In this document: positions 57,630 to 64,000 of the stretch, piece by piece
How positions within the stretch are numbered: the first letter of the stretch is position 1
How the letters are laid out: each line of letters opens with the position of its first letter
Assembly (NCBI GenBank): GCA_942493125.1
Contig: OW818667.1
Location: forward strand, 3,038,001-3,102,000
DNA: 64,000 bases
Reading direction: 5' to 3'
Source of the DNA: Fusibacter_C sp942493125
GTDB lineage: Bacteria > Bacillota > Clostridia > Peptostreptococcales > Acidaminobacteraceae
The notes under the pieces: model-generated
Databases searched by the model: none
The model's input: the letters and a program-made list of their open reading frames with translations, nothing else
What the model was told of the DNA's origin: nothing
Position numbers and translations under genes: made by a program

Positions 57630-59612
57630 ATGAATTACGTATTAATGTCGGCGGGCGCGGGTATCATTGCGCTTGTATTTGCGGCTCTTTTAGTCGTGAG
57701 AAAAATCAATACGGTTGTCGTTAAACACGATCGTATGAATGAAATTGCATCATATATCCATGAAGGTGCAATGGCATTTTTAAGACGTGAATATCGCGTT
57801 TTAGTCGTATTTGCTGCAATAATGGCGCTTGCGATTACTGTTGGTTTACAAAGTTGGGAAACTGCAGTATCATTTTTAGTTGGCGCACTCTTCTCAGTAC
57901 TTGCAGGTTATTTTGGTATGCAAGTTGCAACAAAAGCGAATGTCAGAACAGCTTATTCTGCTATGGAAAGTGGTATGAACAAAGCTTTATCTGTTGCATT
58001 TTCAGGTGGCGCAGTTATGGGTATGTCTGTTGTGGGACTTGGCCTATTGGGTGTCAGCGTGCTTTATTTTATTTTTGACGATCCACAGATTATCACTGGT
58101 TTTGGACTTGGTGCTTCATCTATTGCCTTGTTTGCACGTGTTGGTGGCGGTATTTATACAAAAGCTGCAGACGTTGGTGCAGACCTTGTTGGTAAAGTTG
58201 AAGCGGGCATCCCAGAGGATGACCCAAGAAACCCAGCGGTTATCGCAGACAATGTTGGTGACAATGTAGGCGACGTAGCGGGTATGGGTGCAGACTTATT
58301 TGAATCATATGTCGGCTCTATCATAGCGTCAATCACACTTGGTACACTTGCATTTAATATCGAAGGCGCAGTATTTCCACTTGTGTTATCAGCAATCGGT
58401 ATTATTGCTTCTATTATCGGTACATTTTTTGTTAAAGGCGATGAAAAGTCTAATCCGCATAAAGCACTTAAAAAGGCGACTTATGTCAGCAGTGGAATCA
58501 TCGTAGTTGCATCTTACCTCTTAAGTAACTATTTCTTTGGCAACTTAAATGCATTTTTCGCAATCACGTCAGGTCTTGCTTGTGGTATATTGATCGGTGT
58601 CGTTACTGAAATTTATACATCAGGCGATTTTAAATACGTTAAAAAAATTGCACAACAGTCATTGACTGGTCCAGCTACAACTATTATTTCAGGTTTGGCA
58701 GTCGGTATGTTGTCTACATTGTTCCCAATTCTCTTCATTTGCGCGGCTACTTTGGTTTCATTCCAATTCGCTGGCCTTTACGGTATCGCTCTTGCAGCGG
58801 TTGGTATGCTTTCAACAACTGGTATTACAGTTGCTGTTGACGCATACGGCCCTATCGCTGACAATGCCGGTGGTATCGCAGAGATGAGTGAATTGCCTAA
58901 GGAAGTAAGAAAAATCACAGATAAACTTGATGCTGTTGGTAATACGACAGCAGCTATCGGAAAAGGTTTTGCAATCGGTTCAGCAGCATTAACAGCACTT
59001 GGACTTTTCGCATCGTACTCTGAAGCAATCCACATCACGACGATCAATATCCTCGACCCAAAAGTAGTCGTTGGTTTATTCATCGGCGGTATGTTACCGT
59101 TTATCTTTACAGCACTCACTATGGAATCTGTTGGTAAAGCAGCGTTCCAAATGATCGAAGAAGTTAGACATCAGTTCAAAACCATTCCGGGCATCATGGA
59201 AGGTACAGGGAAACCTGATTATGCAAAATGTGTTGACATCAGTACTGGTGCTGCACTCAAAGAAATGATGATCCCAGGTCTCATGGCAGTTCTTGTGCCA
59301 ATCGTGGTTGGTCTCGTTCTTGGTGGCGAAGCCCTTGGTGGTATGTTGGCTGGTTCCCTGGTAACTGGCGTTCTTCTCGCTATCTTCATGGCAAACGCTG
59401 GCGGCGCATGGGATAATGCAAAGAAATACGTTGAAGAAGGCAATTATGGCGGCAAAGGTTCTGAAGCGCACAAAGCGAGTGTTGTCGGCGATACAGTTGG
59501 CGATCCGTTCAAAGATACTTCAGGCCCATCAATCAACATCCTTATCAAATTGATGACGATTGTATCACTTGTATTTGCACCACTGCTTCTTAAAATTGGT
59601 TCTTTGTTGTAA
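57630..59612 (+). CDS. hppA: K+-dependent membrane pyrophosphatase (cation pump)
   Basis: This 660-residue integral membrane protein has about 16 membrane segments. It hydrolyses pyrophosphate and pumps H+ or Na+. The catalytic segment DVGADLVGKVE, then DDPRNPAVIADNVGDNVGD, holds the Mg-PPi ligands, with the second set near DAYGPIADNAGGIAEM and DNAKKYVE. The segment GNTTAAIGKGFAIGSAALTA has Ala where K+-independent enzymes have Lys, so K+ dependence is expected. Na+ or H+ specificity is not decided. ATG 57630 has GGGGAGG upstream. Confidence 0.96.
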   Translation: MNYVLMSAGAGIIALVFAALLVVRKINTVVVKHDRMNEIASYIHEGAMAFLRREYRVLVVFAAIMALAITVGLQSWETAVSFLVGALFSVLAGYFGMQVATKANVRTAYSAMESGMNKALSVAFSGGAVMGMSVVGLGLLGVSVLYFIFDDPQIITGFGLGASSIALFARVGGGIYTKAADVGADLVGKVEAGIPEDDPRNPAVIADNVGDNVGDVAGMGADLFESYVGSIIASITLGTLAFNIEGAVFPLVLSAIGIIASIIGTFFVKGDEKSNPHKALKKATYVSSGIIVVASYLLSNYFFGNLNAFFAITSGLACGILIGVVTEIYTSGDFKYVKKIAQQSLTGPATTIISGLAVGMLSTLFPILFICAATLVSFQFAGLYGIALAAVGMLSTTGITVAVDAYGPIADNAGGIAEMSELPKEVRKITDKLDAVGNTTAAIGKGFAIGSAALTALGLFASYSEAIHITTINILDPKVVVGLFIGGMLPFIFTALTMESVGKAAFQMIEEVRHQFKTIPGIMEGTGKPDYAKCVDISTGAALKEMMIPGLMAVLVPIVVGLVLGGEALGGMLAGSLVTGVLLAIFMANAGGAWDNAKKYVEEGNYGGKGSEAHKASVVGDTVGDPFKDTSGPSINILIKLMTIVSLVFAPLLLKIGSLL

Positions 59613-59676
59613 ATCGAACATCTGTATGTGATTTATAGCTATTAACATCAACAAAGTTTCAGAAAAACTTCAAAAC

Positions 59677-59724
59677 AGAGGTCTTGGCCGTTTTTATTAA
59701 AACTGTCATTGACCTCTTTTTTTT
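59677..59724 (+). terminator. Terminator after hppA
   Basis: AGAGGTC (59677-59683) pairs with GACCTCT (59711-59717) around a long loop, followed by T8. Confidence 0.85.
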
Positions 59725-59739
59725 ACTTTATGATATAAT
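59709..59739 (+). promoter_or_regulatory. Promoter of rnr overlapping the hppA terminator
   Basis: TATAAT (59734-59739) with extended TGA, and TTGACC (59709-59714) 19 bp upstream, inside the terminator's 3' arm. Confidence 0.6.
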
Positions 59740-59797
59740 GGGTATAAGAATGAAAAAAGTAGCCGCTGATTTTTTCGAAGCGGCAAGAGGAGACACT

Positions 59798-61930
59798 ATG
59801 ACGCATACCGAATCGAATTTGAAAGATAGTATCATTGCTTTTCTTAAAGAACATAGCGAAAAGCCATATATGGAAATGGATCTATTTTTGGAAATGAACA
59901 TCGATCCGATTGATCGATCAAACTTTATCGTTGCGCTTGAAGAATTATCAGAAGCATCAAAAATCATTAAAACTAAAAAAGGCAAATACGCACTACCTGA
60001 ATTTTTCCAGATCTACGTAGGCAAGGTTCAAGTGGCCATGAAGGGCTTTGGCTTTATTATCGTGGAAAATGTAGACATGAGAGACATCTTTGTACCATCA
60101 GACTCGCTAATGGGGGCCATGAATGGTGACAGAGTTCAAGCGAAGCTCACAAAAGTGGGCGGACCGGATTCGAAGAGCGAAGGCGAAGTCATCAAAATCG
60201 TCGAGCGCGCGAACACCATCATCGTCGGTACGTATGAAGAAAGCAAAAACTTTGGCTTTGTTGTCCCAGACGATCAAAAGCTTAGAAAAGATATATTCAT
60301 CTCAAGAAATGCGACACTTGGCGCAAAACAAGGCGATAAAGTCGTCGTAGAAATCAGCAAATGGCCAGAAGACAGACGCAACCCAGAAGGCAGAATCACA
60401 GAGATTCTTGGACAATCAGGCGCACCAGGTATCGATATCTTATCTGTAATCAGAACATTTAAACTGCCTGAGATTTTCAGTACGAAAGTGCTCGACGAAG
60501 CGGAGAAAATTCCGACTGAAGTCAGTGAAGAGATGATCGGCAATCGTGAAGACTTCAGAAACTATAGAGTCATCACTATCGACGGCAAGGACGCTAAAGA
60601 CCTTGACGATGCCGTGCACGTTCTCGAACTTCCAAATGGCAACTTCGAACTCGGCGTACACATCGCCGATGTGACGCATTATGTCAAAGAGCATTCCAAA
60701 ATAGACAAAGAAGCCCTCAATCGCGCGACGAGCGTCTATTTACTCAACCGTGTTATACCAATGCTTCCAGAACGTCTCTCCAACGGTATCTGCAGCCTTA
60801 ACCCACAGGTCAACCGCCTCACTTTATCGTGCATTATGGAGATCAACAAAGACGGTGACATCGTCAAGCACAGAATCTGTGAATCCGTCATCAAAACCGT
60901 GGAACGCATGAACTACGACGACGTATCTGACATGCTTGAAGACGCTATGACGCCAGAACTTAAGACACGTTATGCGCCTATTATAGACGACCTCAATAAC
61001 ATGAAAGAATTAGCTATTCGCTTGAAGGGCAAACGAGAAAGACGTGGCTCCATCGACTTTGACTTTGCTGAAACAAAAATCAAGCTCGACGGTGAGGGCA
61101 AACCGATCTTTGTCGGCGTGGCAGAGCGTCGCATCGGCAATAAAGTCATTGAAGATTTTATGCTCGCTGCGAACGAAACAGTGGCTGAGCATATGTTCTG
61201 GCTAGAACTGCCATTTGTTTACCGTATCCATGAGATGCCAAATCCTGAGAAAATAGAAGCCCTCAACAAGTTCTTGAACCACTTTGGTTACAAAGTTAAA
61301 GGTAGCTTGGATGAAGTCCATCCGAAGGCGATCAAAGCATTAATCGATGAAGTGACAGGTAAGAAAGAGGAGCACGTTGTCAGCAAGATGGCGCTTCGTT
61401 CTCTAAAACAAGCGAAGTACTCGCCGCATAACGATGGCCATTTCGGCCTCGCAGCGAAGTACTATTGTCACTTTACATCACCGATCAGACGTTATCCAGA
61501 CCTTCAGATCCACCGCATCATCAAAGAGATGCTCGTCGGCAAACTCAGCCCTACACGTATTGCAGCTCTCAAGAAAATCGTGGATGAAGTCTCGATCCAA
61601 AGCTCAGAAAAAGAACGCAACGCAGAGCTCGCAGAGCGCGAAGTGAACGACATGAAGATGGCAGAATATATGATGGCACACGTCGGCGAAACCTTTACAG
61701 GCATCATCTCATCTGTGACGTCGTTCGGGCTTTTCATTGAACTGGAAAACACCATCGAAGGCTTGCTCCGACTCGACGAACTCGATGACGACTACTACGT
61801 CTACGATGAAGCAAGACTACAACTCGTCGGCGAACGCAAACGCAAAATCTACGCACTTGGCGATCAAATCGAAATCGTCGTGGCAAAAGCTGATCCTGCA
61901 CTTAGACAGATTGATTTTGAACTGGCATAA
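59798..61930 (+). CDS. rnr: Ribonuclease R
   Basis: This 710-residue 3'-5' exoribonuclease degrades structured RNA and works with tmRNA on non-stop messages. The order is N-terminal helix-turn-helix (1-70), two cold-shock OB domains (70-215), the RNB catalytic domain (about 240-580) with DGKDAKDLDDAVHV Asp residues, and S1 (about 620-700) beginning GETFTGIISSVTSFGLFIELENT. It lacks a long Lys-rich tail. ATG 59798 is chosen with AAGAGGAG upstream; an earlier in-frame ATG at 59750 would make a 16-residue-longer protein. A GCCGCT/AGCGGC hairpin (59762-59784) lies just before the ribosome binding site. Confidence 0.95.
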   Translation: MTHTESNLKDSIIAFLKEHSEKPYMEMDLFLEMNIDPIDRSNFIVALEELSEASKIIKTKKGKYALPEFFQIYVGKVQVAMKGFGFIIVENVDMRDIFVPSDSLMGAMNGDRVQAKLTKVGGPDSKSEGEVIKIVERANTIIVGTYEESKNFGFVVPDDQKLRKDIFISRNATLGAKQGDKVVVEISKWPEDRRNPEGRITEILGQSGAPGIDILSVIRTFKLPEIFSTKVLDEAEKIPTEVSEEMIGNREDFRNYRVITIDGKDAKDLDDAVHVLELPNGNFELGVHIADVTHYVKEHSKIDKEALNRATSVYLLNRVIPMLPERLSNGICSLNPQVNRLTLSCIMEINKDGDIVKHRICESVIKTVERMNYDDVSDMLEDAMTPELKTRYAPIIDDLNNMKELAIRLKGKRERRGSIDFDFAETKIKLDGEGKPIFVGVAERRIGNKVIEDFMLAANETVAEHMFWLELPFVYRIHEMPNPEKIEALNKFLNHFGYKVKGSLDEVHPKAIKALIDEVTGKKEEHVVSKMALRSLKQAKYSPHNDGHFGLAAKYYCHFTSPIRRYPDLQIHRIIKEMLVGKLSPTRIAALKKIVDEVSIQSSEKERNAELAEREVNDMKMAEYMMAHVGETFTGIISSVTSFGLFIELENTIEGLLRLDELDDDYYVYDEARLQLVGERKRKIYALGDQIEIVVAKADPALRQIDFELA

Positions 61931-62025
61931 GTAAAACCTAACTCGCCGTAATTGTAAGTATCAATCAGTATGAGTGATAGATGCAAATTAAGTGAAGGGT
62001 AACAATGTAATGCATAGGAGGCAAC

Positions 62026-62838
62026 ATGAAAAAGCTCATCGTCAGCGACATCGACGGGACACTTCTTAGAAGCGATAAGCATGTTTCAGACATAACGAGG
62101 AATAAAATAACACAGCTGATTGGCGATGGGCATCTATTTGCCATCGCCACAGGCCGTATGCACGGCGCTGGCAAGATCATCACACAGGAACTTGATTACG
62201 ACGGCTTTCTCATCTCGTGCAACGGTGCCGTCGTCAAGCACCTTAAAACGGGTGAGGTCATCCAGGCGATTGAGCTCGATCCTGCGCTCGCGGCGCAGGT
62301 AACTTCAGTATGTGAAAAATATAAGGCGTACTATCACTATTACGATATCGAAACCATTTATGCGTCTGCCAATAAGCATTTGGCTGGGTCGTATGCCAAG
62401 GGAATGATAAAATTACCGGAAGCTTATCATTTTACGGTGGTGTTTCCAGAACATTTACCATCACTGGTTGGCACAGTACCCATCTATAAAATTGGCCTCT
62501 ATCATGAGGACCCCGCTACATTTGAGGCGATTATGACGCAGCTCAAAGCCATCGAAGGGCTAGAAACGTGCAAATCCCTTGAAACGTCATTTGACGTTAT
62601 GGCAAAAGGCGTCTCTAAGGCGACGGGCATCGAAGCCATCAGAAGTCACTTCGGGATCCCGATTGAAGATGTCATCGCATTTGGCGACAATGAAAATGAT
62701 ATCGACATGATCAGCTACGCAGGGGTTGGTGTAGCTATGTCTAATGCCACAGTCGAGCTAAAAGCAATTGCGAACTTTGTGACCGTGTCCAACGATGAGG
62801 ATGGCTTGGTGTATGCGCTGGAGAAGCTGATAGGGTGA
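62026..62838 (+). CDS. Cof-type HAD-IIB family sugar phosphatase
   Basis: This 270-residue phosphatase has motif I SDIDGTLLRSD (Asp8, Asp10), motif II near SCNGAV, the conserved Lys in KGVSKATGIEAI and motif IV FGDNENDIDMI. The C2 cap domain spans about 85-195. Members dephosphorylate sugar phosphates, FMN or PLP; the substrate is unknown. It lies between rnr and smpB with AGGAGG before ATG and looks like an addition to that cluster. Confidence 0.93.
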   Translation: MKKLIVSDIDGTLLRSDKHVSDITRNKITQLIGDGHLFAIATGRMHGAGKIITQELDYDGFLISCNGAVVKHLKTGEVIQAIELDPALAAQVTSVCEKYKAYYHYYDIETIYASANKHLAGSYAKGMIKLPEAYHFTVVFPEHLPSLVGTVPIYKIGLYHEDPATFEAIMTQLKAIEGLETCKSLETSFDVMAKGVSKATGIEAIRSHFGIPIEDVIAFGDNENDIDMISYAGVGVAMSNATVELKAIANFVTVSNDEDGLVYALEKLIG

Positions 62839-62945
62839 TGATATTTGATTGACTTGATCGTGCTCTGAAAGGATTGGTCGGTTAACATTTGCAATGGTTA
62901 TAAAAATGGATTTCATTAAATTTACATTACGGTTACATGTTGGCA

Positions 62946-62974
62946 TTGAAGCGTTCATAAACCTATGTTAGAAT
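62946..62974 (+). promoter_or_regulatory. Promoter of smpB
   Basis: TTGAAG (62946-62951), 17-bp spacer, TAGAAT (62969-62974), 38 bases before the start. Confidence 0.65.
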
Positions 62975-63011
62975 AATAAAGCAGTGTAAGTTCTTTAGAA
63001 AGGAGGCATGT

Positions 63012-63473
63012 ATGGCCGAGATGAAACTACTCGCACAAAATAAAAAAGCCTGGCATGACTTCTTCATAGAGGAGACTTACGAGGCGGGTATGGCGCTGTT
63101 TGGACCGGAAGTCAAATCGATCCGAGGCGGCAAAGTCAGCATTAAAGAATCCTATTGTGAAATCAAAGATGGCGAAGTCTATGTCACGGGTATGAATGTC
63201 ACCCCTTACGACTTTGGCAATCGCTACAATCAAGATCCGCTGAGGGTTCGAAAACTCCTGCTTCATAAACGGGAGATTGCAAAGCTTCAAAACTATACCA
63301 CAAGAGAAGGGTACACACTTGTGCCACTCAAAGTCTACATCAATGAACGTGGCCTCATGAAGATGCAAATCGCAGTGGCAAAAGGTAAAAAGCTCTACGA
63401 TAAGCGCGATTCATTGGCTAAAAAAGATGCCGAAAGGCACATCCAAAAGACGCTAAAAGCGTACAATCAGTAA
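63012..63473 (+). CDS. smpB: SsrA-binding protein
   Basis: This 153-residue protein binds tmRNA and places it in the empty A site of stalled ribosomes. It has NKKAWHDFFIEETYEAG at the N terminus, GPEVKSIRGGK and the basic tail GKKLYDKRDSLAKKDAERHIQK, the full SmpB pattern. It lies 69 bases before ssrA, and a strong AAAGGAGG precedes ATG. Confidence 0.97.
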   Translation: MAEMKLLAQNKKAWHDFFIEETYEAGMALFGPEVKSIRGGKVSIKESYCEIKDGEVYVTGMNVTPYDFGNRYNQDPLRVRKLLLHKREIAKLQNYTTREGYTLVPLKVYINERGLMKMQIAVAKGKKLYDKRDSLAKKDAERHIQKTLKAYNQ

Positions 63474-63542
63474 TTTAGAGCCCATAAGAAGTGACGTTGT
63501 CCGAACTAGGTAGTGCTGGTTTTGGCATCAAACCTTTGACAT

Positions 63543-63904
63543 GGGGATGTACTGGTTTCGACAGGGATGATGATCTAGGATAAGCGAGCCGTGTTTCTTG
63601 ATCTGGGGTACACGTAAAAGAACTGGATCAAAAATATAAACGCAAAAAATAATTACGCACTAGCTGCTTAATTGCAGTGTCACCCCAAAGCCTTATCTCA
63701 GCCGCTTTGGATGCTGACCTAAACCTTGCTGAGGTCCCCATCAAAGATGCTTTTCTAATCTGAATTGGCGGTACAATAGAAATAGCCTAGCCACCAGGGT
63801 GTCGATGCTCGGGAGGCGTGGCGAAAATTAAATAATCGACTGCGCTCGGAGAAAGTGTTAGTGAGTTGTTTTTGGACGGGGGTTCGACTCCCCCCTCTCC
63901 CCCA
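63543..63904 (+). ncRNA. ssrA: Transfer-messenger RNA
   Basis: The 5' end GGGGATGTACTGGTTTCGAC and the 3' end with TTCGACT loop and encoded CCA (63902-63904) form the tRNA-like part. The resume codon GCA at 63642 follows ATAAAC; the tag frame (63642-63671) encodes AKNNYALAA then TAA, so the full tag is AAKNNYALAA with the charged Ala. The length of ~362 is normal. The acceptor stem as read has one U-C mismatch. Confidence 0.96.
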
Positions 63905-63911
63905 ATAAAAC

Positions 63912-63948
63912 GAAAGGCCCCTGCATACGCATGGGTCTTTCCTTTTAT
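63912..63948 (+). terminator. Terminator of ssrA
   Basis: GAAAGGCCC (63912-63920) pairs with GGGTCTTTC (63933-63941), one G-U, followed by CTTTTATT. Confidence 0.88.
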
Positions 63949-63953
63949 TGAGT

Positions 63954-64000
63954 GGAAGCTGAGGGAGTCGAACGGACCGTTAAGAAAAACGTCCGGGGGA
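63954..64000. other. End of window: short sequence resembling an inverted tmRNA 3' end
   Basis: On minus this reads GTTCGACTCCCTCAGCTTCC, sharing GTTCGACTCCC with the tmRNA T-arm. A hairpin CGGAC...GTCCG (one bulge) follows. It does not fold as a complete tRNA within the visible sequence. The window ends here. Confidence 0.4.

Noticed and set aside
63954..64000. tRNA gene on the minus strand at the window end
   Set aside because: The T-stem arms (GTCCG and CCCTC) do not pair, and the rest of any tRNA would lie outside the window or collide with the hairpin.

Overview
The window looks like an ordinary chromosomal stretch of a low-to-moderate-GC, anaerobic Firmicute, most likely class Clostridia. 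The signs are: strong AGGAGG-type ribosome binding sites before nearly every gene; a CggR-led glycolytic operon; a PyrR attenuator; a secG/rnr/smpB/ssrA cluster; a K+-dependent membrane pyrophosphatase; and a thioredoxin with a GCEPC active site of the kind found in amino-acid-fermenting, glycine-reductase clostridia. I cannot fix the genus from the sequence; Fusibacter- or Acidaminobacter-like organisms are only a guess.

Layout. 1-3.5 kb: end of a galactose-type ABC importer (mglA fragment, mglC) and a GH42 beta-galactosidase, ended by a strong terminator and a cluster of palindromic repeats. 3.7-9.1 kb: nitronate monooxygenase, branched-chain aminotransferase, then a leftward cobT-GDPD-RluA group led by a cobalamin riboswitch with its own terminator. 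9.2-16.9 kb: a PLP aminotransferase, a two-component system, an ECF S component divergent from a MocR/PdxR-type regulator, and a uracil permease under a PyrR-type attenuator. 16.9-20.8 kb: acyl-ACP thioesterase and a leftward ArsR / DUF318 permease / CxxC redox protein / MATE operon. 20.9-28.3 kb: the complete phosphate regulon phoB-phoR-pstSCAB-phoU with a PhoB box. 28.4-31.8 kb: class V aminotransferase, a PAS-GGDEF-HD-GYP protein and a PilZ protein. 31.8-42.6 kb: PepF, FolT, Nth, an FtsA-like protein, DUF2225, a histidine phosphatase, CheX, TrmL, Na/Pi transporter, TrxB and thioredoxin. 43-48.1 kb: a BMP-type nucleoside ABC importer. 48.2 kb: sigma-54. 49.8-57 kb: cggR-gapA-pgk-tpi-gpmI-eno. 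57.3-63.9 kb: secG, hppA, rnr, a HAD phosphatase, smpB and tmRNA.

Working together: sugar import feeds the glycolytic operon, whose GAPDH is an unusual long type resembling trypanosomatid glycosomal enzymes. Phosphate is handled by the Pst/Pho system and a separate Na/Pi transporter, and pyrophosphate energy is recovered by HppA. Several genes are controlled by RNA: cobalamin and PyrR attenuators, and intercistronic hairpins in the pst and glycolytic operons.

The least expected signals are non-coding. Two ~116-bp MITE-like elements share ~18-bp terminal inverted repeats and carry 6-7 bp target duplications; one sits inside the pst operon. Two tandem-repeat arrays share an ATAGATAA core and lie just before the start codons of membrane-transport genes. 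A palindromic repeat cluster carries a TGTGCCAGGCACA core. I found no clear new defence, CRISPR or biosynthetic system.
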